From contig NZ_JAOOPY010000005.1 in the NCBI RefSeq assembly GCF_025486315.1, positions 180,101-244,100 of the forward strand: a DNA stretch of 64,000 nucleotides, read 5' to 3'. Both the position numbers and the translations under genes were made by a program. Below are positions 28,706-38,911 of this stretch, piece by piece. How positions within the stretch are numbered: the stretch's first letter is position 1; each line of letters starts with the position of its first letter. The notes beneath the pieces were generated by a model that was not told the origin of the DNA, made no database searches, and saw nothing but the letters and a program-made list of their open reading frames with translations. The stretch comes from Variovorax sp. N23 (GTDB taxonomy: Bacteria > Pseudomonadota > Gammaproteobacteria > Burkholderiales > Burkholderiaceae_C).

Positions 28706-30150
28706 CGATCCGTGCCCGATGGCGGGACCTGGGGGGTGGCAGGCGCCTGCACGACCTGCCCGGGCTGCCAGCCGCCACCGGCTGCCTTGTAGAGTGCGAT
28801 CCAGTACTGCACCCGATTGCGCTGCAGCGTGATGCGCTGGATCTCCGCCGTCAGCGCCAGGCGGCGCGCCTCCTCCAGGGTCAGCAGGCTGACGTTGCCT
28901 GCGCGCCAGTTGCTCTCGGTGGCCAGGAAGTAGTTGCGATACTGCCGCTCGGCAGTCGTCGCCTGCTCGGTGCGGCTGGCGGCACCGCCGAGGTTGACCA
29001 GTGCCTGCTCGACCTCCTTGACGATCCGACGCACGCCCTGCTGGTAGGACGCGAAGGCCGACAGGTAGGCCGCCTCGGCGCTGCGCACCGAGGCCCGCCG
29101 CTGGCCGCCGTCGAAGATCGGCAGCGAGATCGATGGCCCGAACGACCAGCCGATCGCCGGAGCGCCACTGCTGGCCGACAGGCCGCTCACGCCGTTGGCC
29201 GACACCCCGATCGCGCCGCTGAGCGACAGGCTGGGGTAGAGCGCGGCCTGCGCGGCACCGATCTCGGCGCTGGCGGCAGCCAGTTCGCGCTCGAGCGAGG
29301 CCAGGTCGGGCCGCTGGCGCAGCACGTCGACCGGCACCGAACCGACCGCCAACTGGGCCGGCGCGGGGATGCCCACGGGCGAATCGGTCATCAGCACGCG
29401 CAGCGCCGGTTCATCGCGCCCGGTGAGGTAGACCAGCGCCTTGACGAGCACGTCGCACTGCGCCCGTTGGTCGAGCAGCGAACTCTGGGCGCTGGCCAGG
29501 CTCGCGCTCGCCAGCGCCTCGTCGGCCGACGCGGTCAGCCCGGCGCGCACCGACGCCAAGGTGGCAAGTTCGGTCTGCGAGTTCGACTTCAGCTCGCGCT
29601 CATAGGTATCGGCAAGAAGTCCGCAGGCACGCCATTGCACGTAGGTGTCCGCCACCTCGGCGGCCAGCGAGACGCGCGTGTCGTGCCAGTCGGCGGTCCG
29701 CGCCACCACCCGCGCTTCCGAAGCCTCGGCGTTGCGGCGGATCTTGCCGAACAGGTCGATTTCCCAGGAGGCGTCGAACTCGGCGCTGCGCGACGTCAGC
29801 AGCTGCCCGGCCGTGCGCGTGCGGCTGGCGTCGGCGGTCGCGGTGAGCGCAGGCACGCCACCGCCGCGCACCGACGAGAGCGTCGCACGGGCCTTCTCGA
29901 TGCTGGCCCAGGCCACGGTCAGATCGGGGCTGTCGGCCTCGGCCAGCGCCACCAGCTTGCCCACCGTGGGGTCGTCGAACCGGGCCCACCAGCGCAGCAT
30001 CTCAAGCGTCTGCCCGCCATGCGGCCGCGGCGCCTGCCAAGCCGACGGCGCGTTCGGATGTACCGGGCGGTAGTCCGGCCCCACCGTGGTACAGCCGGCG
30101 GCAGCCAGCGCGGAGGCCAGCGCCAAGGCCGCTACGCGGTGCGTAGCCAT
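28702..30150 (-). CDS. Outer-membrane efflux lipoprotein (NodT/OprM family)
   Basis: 482 residues. Signal peptide with lipobox LAAAGC (Cys about 19) followed by TTVGPDYRPV, the typical start of NodT-type channels. Two outer-membrane efflux repeats follow; the second ends with LALTAEIQRITLQRNRVQYWIALYKAAGGGW (recognised by RNRVQYWIALYKALGG-like ending). It should form the trimeric outer-membrane channel of the operon. ATG at 30150 is preferred to an upstream in-frame ATG (30231) because the signal peptide begins here. First gene of the four-gene efflux operon. Confidence 0.93.
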   Translation of the reverse strand: MATHRVAALALASALAAAGCTTVGPDYRPVHPNAPSAWQAPRPHGGQTLEMLRWWARFDDPTVGKLVALAEADSPDLTVAWASIEKARATLSSVRGGGVPALTATADASRTRTAGQLLTSRSAEFDASWEIDLFGKIRRNAEASEARVVARTADWHDTRVSLAAEVADTYVQWRACGLLADTYERELKSNSQTELATLASVRAGLTASADEALASASLASAQSSLLDQRAQCDVLVKALVYLTGRDEPALRVLMTDSPVGIPAPAQLAVGSVPVDVLRQRPDLASLERELAAASAEIGAAQAALYPSLSLSGAIGVSANGVSGLSASSGAPAIGWSFGPSISLPIFDGGQRRASVRSAEAAYLSAFASYQQGVRRIVKEVEQALVNLGGAASRTEQATTAERQYRNYFLATESNWRAGNVSLLTLEEARRLALTAEIQRITLQRNRVQYWIALYKAAGGGWQPGQVVQAPATPQVPPSGTDR

Positions 30151-30496
30151 AGATCCGATCGCGTGGGCTGCTGCTGCGATGCCGAAGTGCGTCCACTGTG
30201 GCCGCGGCTCATCCAGGTCGCCATGACACACGGTCGCGCCCCGCTACGCCCCACCGCACGCAGCAGCGAAAGGCCGCTCTGCGTCAAGAAAAGCTGCATG
30301 TCGACAGGTATCACCGACGGACTCCGAAAGTTGAGCGACTCTAGGCGCCGTACCCGACAACGCGGCTGATACGCATCAAGGAACCTCCTTCTCCATCGGT
30401 GACATGGTTCTTCTCGCCGGCCATCAGGCGCACATGACCGGACCATGGCCGATCGAAGATCGCGGTGAAAAGGTCGGACGCGACCGCGCGGGTCGG
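30151..30496. other. 346-base gap upstream of the efflux operon
   Basis: Holds the upstream region of the minus-strand efflux operon and the downstream region of the surface-adhesin-like gene. I see no convincing promoter hexamers, operator palindrome, small gene or terminator. Base composition is slightly less GC-rich around 30280-30400. No regulator gene adjoins the operon. Confidence 0.6.
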
Positions 30497-30958
30497 CTAG
30501 GTGCCGCAGGCCGCGCGCACGATGCGCTGCGTCGGGTTCGGTGCCATGTCCTTGAACAGCATCGGCTTGGGGTCGCCCGTGTAGTCGCTGTGCGTGTGGG
30601 CGTCGCCCCGCCAGAGCGGCTGGTCGTAGAAGCGCGCCTGCCGGTAGTGGGCGCGGCGCGTGCGGCAGTCGAAGTGCACTTCCGACTCGTAGGACCGATA
30701 GCCCACGCCGTCCCAGTTGCGGCGCGGCGTGGCGCGGCTCACGCGCACGTACATGATGCGGGCGTCGCGCTCGCGCCGGACCGGGACCGGGTCCACCTGC
30801 ACCGTGTCGGCGGCCGCATCGGCCGGATTACCGGCCACGGTGAACCAGTTGCCCTGCGCCTGAGCCCAGGTCGCAGCGGCCAGCACCACGGCCCCGATCC
30901 CTCCCACTTTCGCGCCGGTTCCCAGGCGATGCAGATGCATGGCCATTCGAGCGTGCAT
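30497..30958 (-). CDS. Exported surface-adhesin-E-like protein
   Basis: 153 residues. A signal peptide ends near TWAQAQ-GNWF. The mature part, with DARIMYVRVSRA, GYRSYESEVHFDCRTRRA and YRQARFYDQPLW, has the pattern of the surface-adhesin protein E family common in Comamonadaceae and Haemophilus. Two Cys residues (FDCRT and RAACGT) may form a disulfide. The start at 30958 overlaps the CoA-transferase stop (TGATG); nearby in-frame ATGs at 30967 and 30940 are alternatives. The context (CoA-transferase, beta-glucosidase) does not explain its job. Confidence 0.65.
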   Translation of the reverse strand: MHARMAMHLHRLGTGAKVGGIGAVVLAAATWAQAQGNWFTVAGNPADAAADTVQVDPVPVRRERDARIMYVRVSRATPRRNWDGVGYRSYESEVHFDCRTRRAHYRQARFYDQPLWRGDAHTHSDYTGDPKPMLFKDMAPNPTQRIVRAACGT

Positions 30959-32355
30959 CACGGCCATTGCGCAGGATGCGTGCCGGGCGGCATCGACGGC
31001 CGGCGCCAGACGGCCGGCGTGCGGGCGAGCTGGGCGCTGTGGCGCAGCGCCTGCAGCTCGCCGAAGCCCGACGCGCTGGTCTCGATGAAGGGCGCGAGGT
31101 CGGCGATGCCGGGCCTGGGCACGTCGAGCCCGCCCGGCACGCGGCCCAGGCTGCGCAGCCACTGGCCGGTCTGCGCCAGCGACACCTGCACATGCCAGCT
31201 GCCGCCCTCGCGCTGCTGGCGCCACAGGGCGGCGGCGGCCCCGAAGGCGATCAGGTAGCCGGTGGCCTCGTCGAGGATCTGCACCGGCATCGGGCGCGGC
31301 TGGCCGTCGCCTTTGGCCTGGCCCTCGGCATGGTTGAAGCCCATGGCCGTCTGCACCAGCGAATCGAACCCGCGCCGCGATGCCCACGGGCCCTGCGTGC
31401 CGTAGGCGCTCAGCGAGACGCAGACGATGCCGGGCCGCAGGCGGGCCAGCGCCTCGGGGCCGAAGCCCAGGTCGGCCAGGCCGCCGGGCCGGTAGCCCTG
31501 CACGAAGACATGCGCATCGGCGACCAGGCGCTGCAGCGTGGCCTGCCCGTCGTCGCTGCGCAGGTCGACATGGGCCGACAGCTTGCCTCGGCTGGTGTCG
31601 GCGATGGCGTCGATGTTGGGCAGCACCGGCGAATTGACCAGCAGCACATCGGCGCCGTAGGCCGCCAGCGCACGGCCGCCAACGGGGCCGGCCAGGATGC
31701 GCGTGAGGTCGAGCACCCGCAGGCCGGCGAGCGGTGGCGCGTCGTCGACGAGCGGCGGCAGCGCGCGCGGTGCGGCGTCGCCGATGCGCTCGAGCGTGAG
31801 GAGCGGCTGCGCGGCCACCGCGCGGCCTTGGGGCGTCGCGTCCCAGTCGTCGAAGCGGCGCAAGGCCGTGACCACCAGCCCGCGCTCGGCGGCGGCTTGC
31901 TCGAAGTCCAGCGCGCGCCAGGCCAGCAGCGCCTGCTCGGCGTCGCTGCGCTGTGCGCCCTCGGGGTCGAGCCCGAGCAAGCGCAAGGCGCCCTCCCGGT
32001 GATGGCGGAAGTTGGCGTGGATGCGCACATGGCCGTCGGCGCAGCGGTACAGGCCCGAGAAGACATCCCACGGATCGAGCACCCGGCCGTCGAGGCTGAA
32101 CCAGCCGGTGCACTCCAGCGCGGCATGACGCATGTCGACCGCGACCGCCTGCCGCGGCGTGCCGCGCGCATGGCCCAGCTCGCAGGCGGCCAGCGCCGCT
32201 GCCGCGATGCTGGTCTGCGCGGCAGCGCCGACGGCGAAGGACGACGGCAGCACCGGGTCGGCGCCGGCCAGGTGCGCGAAGGCGAGCGCCTCCGCGGGCA
32301 GGCCGGCCTGCTGCCACAGCGGCCGGAGACGGGTCAGCGCGTCGGTGTCGGGCAT
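30958..32355 (-). CDS. CoA-transferase, CaiB/BaiF family III
   Basis: 465 residues, somewhat longer than the usual ~400. The core is recognised from PPLAGLRVLDLTRILAGPVGGRALAAYGADVL (key parts LRVLDLTRILAGP and YGADVLLV) at about 208-240, HVDLRSDDG, VFVQGYRPGGLADLGFGPEAL and SLSAYGTQGPWA. Unusually, the first ~200 residues also look like a rearranged part of the same family, so the gene may be a family member with an extra N-terminal half. It transfers CoA between an acyl-CoA and a carboxylic acid; the substrates are unknown. It lies 16 bases after bglX. Confidence 0.85.
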   Translation of the reverse strand: MPDTDALTRLRPLWQQAGLPAEALAFAHLAGADPVLPSSFAVGAAAQTSIAAAALAACELGHARGTPRQAVAVDMRHAALECTGWFSLDGRVLDPWDVFSGLYRCADGHVRIHANFRHHREGALRLLGLDPEGAQRSDAEQALLAWRALDFEQAAAERGLVVTALRRFDDWDATPQGRAVAAQPLLTLERIGDAAPRALPPLVDDAPPLAGLRVLDLTRILAGPVGGRALAAYGADVLLVNSPVLPNIDAIADTSRGKLSAHVDLRSDDGQATLQRLVADAHVFVQGYRPGGLADLGFGPEALARLRPGIVCVSLSAYGTQGPWASRRGFDSLVQTAMGFNHAEGQAKGDGQPRPMPVQILDEATGYLIAFGAAAALWRQQREGGSWHVQVSLAQTGQWLRSLGRVPGGLDVPRPGIADLAPFIETSASGFGELQALRHSAQLARTPAVWRRPSMPPGTHPAQWP

Positions 32356-32371
32356 CGCTCGCCGCCTCCGC

Positions 32372-34663
32372 TTATTGCAGGTCGAAGCGCTGCTGCTTCA
32401 CCGCCTGCGAGTCGAGGCCGATCTGCACGTTGAAGGCGCCGGGCTCGGCCACATGCTGCAGCTGCGCGTTGAAGAACTTCAGCTTCGAGTCGTCGATGGT
32501 GAAGCGCACCACCTTCTCCTCGCCCGGCTGCAGCGCCACCCTGCGGAAATCCTTGAGCTCCTTCACCGGTCGCACCACCGAGGCGGCGACGTCCTGGATG
32601 TAGAGCTGCACGACCGTCTCGCCGGCGCGCTGGCCCAAGTTCTTCACCGTGACGGCCGCCTCGATCTTGCCGTTGCGCACCATCGTCGCGCCCGACAGCA
32701 CCACATCGGACAGCGCGAAGTCCGTGTAGCTCAGGCCGTAGCCGAAGGGGTACAGCGGGCCGGTGACTTCCTCGAAGTACTGCGAGGTGTAGTTGCCCGG
32801 CTTGCCTTCGGTGAAGGGGCGACCCAGGCGCGCATGGTTGTAGTAGGTCGGAATCTGGCCGACCGAGCGCGGGAACGAGATCGGGAGCTTGCCTGACGGG
32901 TTGTAGTCGCCGAAGAGCACGTCGGCGATGGCGTGGCCGCCTTCCATGCCGGTGTACCAGGTCTCGAGGATGGCGTCGGCCTCCTGCTGCTCGCGCTGCA
33001 GCGCCAGCGGGCGGCCATTCATCAGCACCAGCACCAGCGGCTTGCCGGTGGCCTTGAGCGCGGTGACGAGGTCGCGCTGGCTCTGCGGCAGGTCGAGGCT
33101 GGTGCGGCTCGACGACTCGTGCGACATGCCGCGCGCCTCGCCCACGGCGGCGACGATCACGTCCGACTGGCGCGCGGCGGCCACCGCCTCGTCGATCATC
33201 GCGGCCGGCGTGCGCTTGTCCTGCGTGACCTCGGGCGTGTCCCAGTTGAGGAAGTTGAGGTACTTGACGATGCCCTCGTCGTTGGTGATGTTGGCACCGC
33301 GCGCATACAGCACGCGGCCCTGCGTGCCGACGGCCGCGTTCAGCCCGGTGCGCAGCGTGACGGCGTTCTTGGAATTGCCTGCCGCCGACCAGCTGCCCAG
33401 CATGTCGATGGGCGCGTCGGCCAGCGGGCCGACCAGCGCGATGGTCTTCGACTTCGCGAGCGGCAGCGTTTGCCCGCGGTTCTCCAGCAGCACCATCGAC
33501 TTGCGCGCCACCTCGCGTGCGGCGGCACGGTGCAGGCGGCTCTCGGCGTCGAGGTCCGGGGGATCGTCCTTGGCCACGCCGATGCGCAGGTACGGGTTGT
33601 GGAACAGGCCCATGTCGTACTTGGCGCCCAGCACCTCGCGCACCGCGCTGTCGATCTCGCGCATGCTCACCTCGCCGGACTTCACCAGCGCCGGCAGCTC
33701 CTTCAGGTAGACCGAGTCGGCCATGCTGAGATCGATGCCGTTCTTGATGGCGAGCTTGGCGGCTTCGCGCTCGTCCTTGGCCACGCCGTGGCGCATGAGC
33801 TCGACGATGGCGCCGTGGTCGCTCACGGCCACGCCCTTGAAGCCCCAGTCCTTGCGCAGCAGGTCCTGCATGAGCCAGGTGTTCGACGTGGCCGGCACGC
33901 CGTTGATGGAGTTCAGCGCGACCATCACGCCGCCGGCACCGGCATCGATGGCGGCGCGGTACGGCGGCAGGTACTCGTTGTACATGCGCATCGGGCTCAT
34001 GTCGACGGTGTTGTAGTCGCGCCCGCCCTCGACCGCCCCATACAGCGCGAAGTGCTTGACGCTGGCCATGATGTGGTCGGCCGGCACCGGCAGCGTGCCC
34101 TGGAAACCCTGGACCGTCGCCTTGGCGATCTCGGACACCAGGTATGGGTCTTCGCCGAAGCCTTCGGAGGTGCGGCCCCAGCGCGGGTCGCGCGAGATGT
34201 CGACCATCGGCGCGAAGGTCATGTCGACGGAATCGCCCGCGGCTTCCTTCGCGGCGGTGCGGGCCATCAGCCTGACCGCGTCCATGTCCCAGCTCGACGC
34301 CAGGCCCAGGCCGATCGGAAAGGTGGTGCGGTGGCCGTGGATGACGTCGTAGGCGAAGAACATCGGGATCTTCAGCCGGCCCTTCATGGCCGCGTCCTGC
34401 AGCAGGCGGTTGTGCGGGCGGTTCACCGAATTGAAGGTGCCGCCGACGCGGCCCGCGGTGATCTCCTGCGCCAGCTGCGCGATCGGCATCTCGGGGCCGA
34501 TGCTGATGAGGCGAAGCTGGCCGATCTTCTCGTCGAGGGTCATCTTCCCGACGATGTCCGCGATGAACGTGCCCTTGTTGGCCAGCGCCGAGGGATCGTG
34601 CTGGGCGAAGGCCAGCGGACTGGCCAGGCCGGCCACCAAGGCCAGCAGATACGACATCTTCAT
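32372..34663 (-). CDS. bglX: Periplasmic beta-glucosidase, GH3
   Basis: 763 residues, the normal BglX size. Signal peptide MKMSYLLALVAGLASPLAFA. The GH3 catalytic domain contains DEKIGQLRLI, IPMFFAYDVIHGHRTTFPI (key part DVIHGH), KHFALYGAVEGGRDYN and the nucleophile segment GVAVSDHGA with Asp at about residue 285. The C-terminal GH3 and fibronectin-III-like domains include GRPLALQ and RAGETVVQLYIQD. It hydrolyses beta-glucosides in the periplasm, possibly glucans made by the neighbouring OpgG, which is divergent 296 bases away. Ribosome-binding sequence GGAG-rich before the ATG. Confidence 0.93.
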   Translation of the reverse strand: MKMSYLLALVAGLASPLAFAQHDPSALANKGTFIADIVGKMTLDEKIGQLRLISIGPEMPIAQLAQEITAGRVGGTFNSVNRPHNRLLQDAAMKGRLKIPMFFAYDVIHGHRTTFPIGLGLASSWDMDAVRLMARTAAKEAAGDSVDMTFAPMVDISRDPRWGRTSEGFGEDPYLVSEIAKATVQGFQGTLPVPADHIMASVKHFALYGAVEGGRDYNTVDMSPMRMYNEYLPPYRAAIDAGAGGVMVALNSINGVPATSNTWLMQDLLRKDWGFKGVAVSDHGAIVELMRHGVAKDEREAAKLAIKNGIDLSMADSVYLKELPALVKSGEVSMREIDSAVREVLGAKYDMGLFHNPYLRIGVAKDDPPDLDAESRLHRAAAREVARKSMVLLENRGQTLPLAKSKTIALVGPLADAPIDMLGSWSAAGNSKNAVTLRTGLNAAVGTQGRVLYARGANITNDEGIVKYLNFLNWDTPEVTQDKRTPAAMIDEAVAAARQSDVIVAAVGEARGMSHESSSRTSLDLPQSQRDLVTALKATGKPLVLVLMNGRPLALQREQQEADAILETWYTGMEGGHAIADVLFGDYNPSGKLPISFPRSVGQIPTYYNHARLGRPFTEGKPGNYTSQYFEEVTGPLYPFGYGLSYTDFALSDVVLSGATMVRNGKIEAAVTVKNLGQRAGETVVQLYIQDVAASVVRPVKELKDFRRVALQPGEEKVVRFTIDDSKLKFFNAQLQHVAEPGAFNVQIGLDSQAVKQQRFDLQ

Positions 34664-34959
34664 TCAGTCTCTTTCTCGGAGGATGGGTGCGAAGCCGGTC
34701 TTTGCCGACAGGCCCGCACATTTGGCGATGCTAAGCTAAGCCCATGTCGACAAGCCGCCGTTCCACCCGCCCCGCCAGCGCGCGGCAGGGCGATGGCTTC
34801 TGACTTGCGAATGCGCGTTCGCGAGTGTCGTGGCCACGAGCGCCCGCCCCTGTCGGGATTCGTCGCATGGCCGCGCAGTCGTTCAGACATGCACGAGGCC
34901 GCCGCGACCGACCGCGTGATCCTCTCCCCTTCTCCCAGCTGCCTTCCGGAATCCAGCCC

Positions 34960-36645
34960 ATGATCTCGACCGCTCGCCGCAAAAAGACATCCTCGATCAC
35001 CCTGCTCTGCACGGGCGTCGTCGCCTCCCTGCTGTGCGCCGCCCAGGCGCATGCCTTCTCGCTCGACGACGTGACGGCGCGTGCGCGGGCGCTGATGGAA
35101 AAGCCCTATGTGGCGCCGGTGAGCAACCTGCCGCCGGTCTTCAGCGGCATGCAGTTCGCCGACTACCAGAAGATGCAGCCGCGCACCGACCGCTTCGAGT
35201 GGCGCGACCAGCCCACGCCCTTCCGGCTGAACTTCTACCACCAGGGCATGCAGTTCAACGCCCCGGTGCGCATCAACGAGATCGCCGGCGACGCGGTGCA
35301 GGAGATCAAGTACGACCCCGAGCGCTTCGACTTCGGCAACCTCAGCTTCGACAAGGACGCCACCCGCACGCTCGGCTACGCGGGCTTTCGCGTGCTGTAC
35401 CCGATCAACCAGGAGGGCAAGGACGACGAGATCATGAGCTTCCTGGGCGCGAGCTACTTCCGCGTCATCGGCAAGGGCCAGGTCTACGGACTGTCGAGCC
35501 GCGGGCTGGCGATCGACACCGCGCCGCCCGGCGGCGAGGAGTTCCCGAACTTCCGCGAGTTCTGGGTGCAGCGCCCGGCCGCCGGCGAGAAGCAGCTGAT
35601 CATCTACGCCCTGCTCGACTCCCCGCGCGCCACCGGGGCCTACCAGTTCATCCTGCAGCCCGGCGGCAAGGACGCGGTGGTCGACGTGCAGGCCAACGTG
35701 TTCGTGCGCGGCGACATCCAGTCGCTGGGCGTCGCGCCGCTCACCAGCATGTTCCTCTATGGACCGAACCAGCAGTCGGACCTCAAGCGCAGCTTCCGCC
35801 CCGCCATCCACGACTCAAACGGCCTGGCCATCCACACCGGCGCCAACGAGTGGCTGTGGCGCCCGCTGAACAACCCCAAGACGCTGGCGATCAGCACCTT
35901 CAGCGTCGACAACCCGAAGGGCTTCGGCCTGCTGCAGCGCGGCCGCGAGTTCTCGCGCTTCGAGGACCTGCGCGACCGCTACGACCTGCGGCCCAGCGCC
36001 TGGATCGAGCCGCAGGGCAACTGGGGCAAGGGCAAGGTCACGCTGATGGAGATCCCGACGCCCGACGAGACCAACGACAACATCGTCGCCTACTGGACGC
36101 CCGATGCGCCGACGCAGCGCGGCCAGATGCTGCAGTTCGCCTACCGCATGCACTGGACCACCGACGAGCCGGCGCTGCACGGCCAGGACAACGCCTGGGT
36201 GCGCCAGACCTTCCACACCGACGGCGAGCAGCTGCAGGCCAACCTGATCCGCGCGCTCGACGGCAGCGCCGCCTTCCTGATCGACTTCGAGGGGCCGGTG
36301 CTGGCCAAGCTGCCGCCCGATGCGCCGGTGAGCGCGCTGGTGAGCGTGGGCGACAACGCCGAGCTGCTGGAGAACTCGGTGCAGCGCAACCCGGCCATCA
36401 AGGGTGTGCGCGTGCAGCTGCGCGTGAAGGTGAAGAACCCGGCGCTGCCGGTGGAAATGCGCGCGGCGCTCGTGCAGGGCGACAGGACGCTGAGCGAAAC
36501 CTGGAGCTATCAGTTGCCGCCGAGCCCGCCGCCTGCACCGGCTGTACCACCGGCGCCGTCGGCCACCCCCGCCACACCGGCCACCAAGCCGGCCCTGATC
36601 CCCGCGGCGGCCCCTCGGGCCGCTGCGCACGGCACCAGAGGCTGA
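34960..36645 (+). CDS. opgG: Periplasmic glucan biosynthesis protein G
   Basis: 561 residues. Signal peptide ending [12 protein letters not shown]. The OpgG (MdoG) domain is recognised from [37 protein letters not shown] (key part [20 protein letters not shown]-like), [13 protein letters not shown] and WVEP-like [12 protein letters not shown] Pro/Ala-rich tail (about 520-561) is unusual. The protein modifies or backbones osmoregulated periplasmic glucans. The membrane glucosyltransferase OpgH, usually next to opgG, is not in this window. ATG at 34960 starts a proper signal peptide. Confidence 0.93.
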   Translation: MISTARRKKTSSITLLCTGVVASLLCAAQAHAFSLDDVTARARALMEKPYVAPVSNLPPVFSGMQFADYQKMQPRTDRFEWRDQPTPFRLNFYHQGMQFNAPVRINEIAGDAVQEIKYDPERFDFGNLSFDKDATRTLGYAGFRVLYPINQEGKDDEIMSFLGASYFRVIGKGQVYGLSSRGLAIDTAPPGGEEFPNFREFWVQRPAAGEKQLIIYALLDSPRATGAYQFILQPGGKDAVVDVQANVFVRGDIQSLGVAPLTSMFLYGPNQQSDLKRSFRPAIHDSNGLAIHTGANEWLWRPLNNPKTLAISTFSVDNPKGFGLLQRGREFSRFEDLRDRYDLRPSAWIEPQGNWGKGKVTLMEIPTPDETNDNIVAYWTPDAPTQRGQMLQFAYRMHWTTDEPALHGQDNAWVRQTFHTDGEQLQANLIRALDGSAAFLIDFEGPVLAKLPPDAPVSALVSVGDNAELLENSVQRNPAIKGVRVQLRVKVKNPALPVEMRAALVQGDRTLSETWSYQLPPSPPPAPAVPPAPSATPATPATKPALIPAAAPRAAAHGTRG

Positions 36646-36714
36646 GCGCCGCACGGGGGCGGCCGCTTCTCTGTAGCATTCCCGCTTCACAGAGACAGGC
36701 CCTCGCGGCACCGC

Positions 36715-38226
36715 ATGCGCTCCACCCCCCGAACCACCAGCCGGCCGCTGGTCATCGCATCGATCATGGCGTCCATGGCCATGGTGGCGATCGAAGCCAC
36801 CATCGTCGCCACCGTCATGCCGCAGATCGCCACGTCGCTGGGCGGCCTGCACCTCTACAGCTGGGTCTTCGCGTCCTTCCTGCTGGCGCAGACGGCCATG
36901 ACGGTGGTCTTCGGCAAGCTGTCCGACCTGTACGGCCGCAAGCCGGTGATGCTGGTGGGCATCGCGATCTTCCTGGTGGGCTCGGTGCTGGCGGGCTTCG
37001 CCTGGTCGATGCCCGCGATGATCGCCTTCCGCCTGATCCAGGGCGTGGGTGCCGGCGCCATCCAGCCGGTGGCGCTGACCATCGTCGGCGACCTGTACCC
37101 GGTGCGTGAGCGCGGCAAGGTGCAGGGCTATCTGGCGAGCGTGTGGGCGGTGTCGGCCGTGCTCGGGCCGATGCTCGGCGCGCTGATCGTGCAGAAGCTC
37201 TCCTGGGCCTGGATCTTCTGGGTCAACCTCCCGATCGGCCTGCTGGCCGCCGCCGGCTTCTGGTTCTTCCTGCGCGAGGCCCCCTCGGTGCGCCGCAGCT
37301 CGATCGACCTGATCGGCGCCCTGCTCTTCACCGTCGGCATCGCCGCGCTGATGATCGCGCTCACGGAGTTCGGCATCGGCAACACCGGCCCGGCAACGGC
37401 CTGGGCGCTCGGCTTCGTGGTCGCGGCCGTGCTCTTCGTCGTGCAGGAACGGCGCGCCCACGACCCGATGATTTCGTTCCGCCTGTGGGGCGCGCGGGTC
37501 ATCGCGACCGTCAACGGCGCGTCGATGCTGGTGGGCATGTCGCTCATCGGCATCACGACCTTCCTGCCGATGTACGTCCTGGTGGTGCTCGAGCGCTCGT
37601 CGGTCGTGGCCGGGCTGGCGCTCACGATGGTGATGCTCGGCTGGCCACTGGGCGCCACCCTGGCCTCCCGCACCTTCCAGCGCTTCGGCCTGTGGCGCGT
37701 GGTGTTCGCGGGGGCGGCCCTGATCCCGCTGGGTGCGCTGGCCTTCGCGCTGCTGCGGCCCGGCAGCTCGCCGGTGCTGGCCGGCGTGGGCTCCTTCGTC
37801 ATCGGCCTGGGCTTCGGCCTGCTGAGCCTGGGCTCGCTGATCCTCATCCAGGAATCGGTCGAGCTGTCGCAACGGGGCATCGCGACCGCGTCGAACATCT
37901 TCTCGCGCAACCTCGGCAGCGCGCTGGGCGCCACCTTCTTCGGCGCCATCTTCAATGTCGGGCTGAGCCGCGCGAACGGCGGCGCGCTGATCTCGGAATC
38001 GCAGCTGCGTCAGTTGCTGGAGGGCACGCACGACGGCCCGGCGGCGAGCGTGAGCGACGTCGCCATCCGCGCAGCGCTGGCCGGCTCGCTGCAGTTCACC
38101 TTCCTGGTCATGCTGGCCGTCACGCTGGGCATCGTGGTGCTGGCCTTCGTGCTGCCCAGGCAGGGGCTGGGCAGTCGCGCCGGCGAGGCGCCGACGCAAG
38201 AGGCGCTGCCGCAGAACCTGCATTGA
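36715..38226 (+). CDS. MFS drug efflux transporter, DHA2 (14-helix) type
   Basis: 503 residues with fourteen predicted membrane helices. MVAIEATIVATVMPQIA (motif D1-like), GKLSDLYGRKPVML (motif A) and GVGAGAIQPVALTIVGDL with motif-C-type Gly/Pro-rich SAVLGPMLGALIVQ place it in the EmrB/QacA group of proton antiporters. Substrates are unknown; such pumps export drugs, dyes or metabolites. No EmrA adaptor gene adjoins it. It lies 69 bases after opgG on the same strand. Confidence 0.92.
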   Translation: MRSTPRTTSRPLVIASIMASMAMVAIEATIVATVMPQIATSLGGLHLYSWVFASFLLAQTAMTVVFGKLSDLYGRKPVMLVGIAIFLVGSVLAGFAWSMPAMIAFRLIQGVGAGAIQPVALTIVGDLYPVRERGKVQGYLASVWAVSAVLGPMLGALIVQKLSWAWIFWVNLPIGLLAAAGFWFFLREAPSVRRSSIDLIGALLFTVGIAALMIALTEFGIGNTGPATAWALGFVVAAVLFVVQERRAHDPMISFRLWGARVIATVNGASMLVGMSLIGITTFLPMYVLVVLERSSVVAGLALTMVMLGWPLGATLASRTFQRFGLWRVVFAGAALIPLGALAFALLRPGSSPVLAGVGSFVIGLGFGLLSLGSLILIQESVELSQRGIATASNIFSRNLGSALGATFFGAIFNVGLSRANGGALISESQLRQLLEGTHDGPAASVSDVAIRAALAGSLQFTFLVMLAVTLGIVVLAFVLPRQGLGSRAGEAPTQEALPQNLH

Positions 38227-38271
38227 GGGCAGGCTCGGCGGTTCAGCGCCTCTGGTGCTCGCGCCCGCAGA

Positions 38272-38910
38272 TCAGCGGATCAGCGGCACACCCGTCTTGG
38301 CCTGCAGCGCGTCGAAGCTGACGCCTTCGGCCAGCTCGATCACCTTCAGGCCCTCGGGCGTCACGTCCATCACCGCGAGGTCGGTGATGATGCGGTCGAC
38401 CACCCCCACGCCGGTCAGGGGCAGCGTGCACTGCTCGAGGATCTTCAGGTCCTCGGTGCCGTCCTTCTTCTTGGCGACGTGCTCCATCAGCACGATCACG
38501 CGCTTCACGCCGGCCACCAGGTCCATGGCGCCGCCCATGCCCTTGACCATCTTGCCGGGGATCATCCAGTTGGCGAGGTCGCCCTTGGCGCTCACCTGCA
38601 TGGCGCCGAGGATCGACAGGTTGATCTTGCCGCCGCGGATCATCGCGAAGCTGTCGTGGCTGCCGAAGATGGCCGATCCGGGCAGGGTCGTCACCGTCTG
38701 CTTGCCGGCGTTGATCAGGTCGGCGTCCACTGCGTCGTCGGTCGGGAAGGGGCCGATGCCCAGCATGCCGTTCTCGCTCTGCAGCCAGACCTCCTTGTCG
38801 CCGGTGTGGTTCGCCACCAGCGTCGGGATGCCGATGCCCAGGTTCACATAGAAGCCGTCTTCGAGTTCGCGGGCCGCGCGCGCGGCCATCTGGTCTTGGG
38901 TCCAGGGCAT
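38272..38910 (-). CDS. scoB: Succinyl-CoA:3-oxoacid CoA-transferase subunit B
   Basis: 212 residues. Subunit B carries the catalytic Glu in the SENG motif (about residue 47, [13 protein letters not shown]). [12 protein letters not shown] and [17 protein letters not shown] are further family segments. With ScoA it moves CoA from succinyl-CoA to acetoacetate or 3-oxoadipate-like acids, so that ketone bodies or poly-hydroxybutyrate products can enter central metabolism. One base separates its start from the scoA stop. Substrate choice (ScoAB or PcaIJ-type) cannot be read with certainty. Confidence 0.93.
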   Translation of the reverse strand: MPWTQDQMAARAARELEDGFYVNLGIGIPTLVANHTGDKEVWLQSENGMLGIGPFPTDDAVDADLINAGKQTVTTLPGSAIFGSHDSFAMIRGGKINLSILGAMQVSAKGDLANWMIPGKMVKGMGGAMDLVAGVKRVIVLMEHVAKKKDGTEDLKILEQCTLPLTGVGVVDRIITDLAVMDVTPEGLKVIELAEGVSFDALQAKTGVPLIR

Positions 38911-38911
38911 G

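Noticed and set aside
30132-30446. 104-residue minus-strand open frame in the gap before the efflux operon
   Set aside because: Random-looking composition, many Arg and Ser, no ribosome-binding site, and it overlaps the channel gene start.
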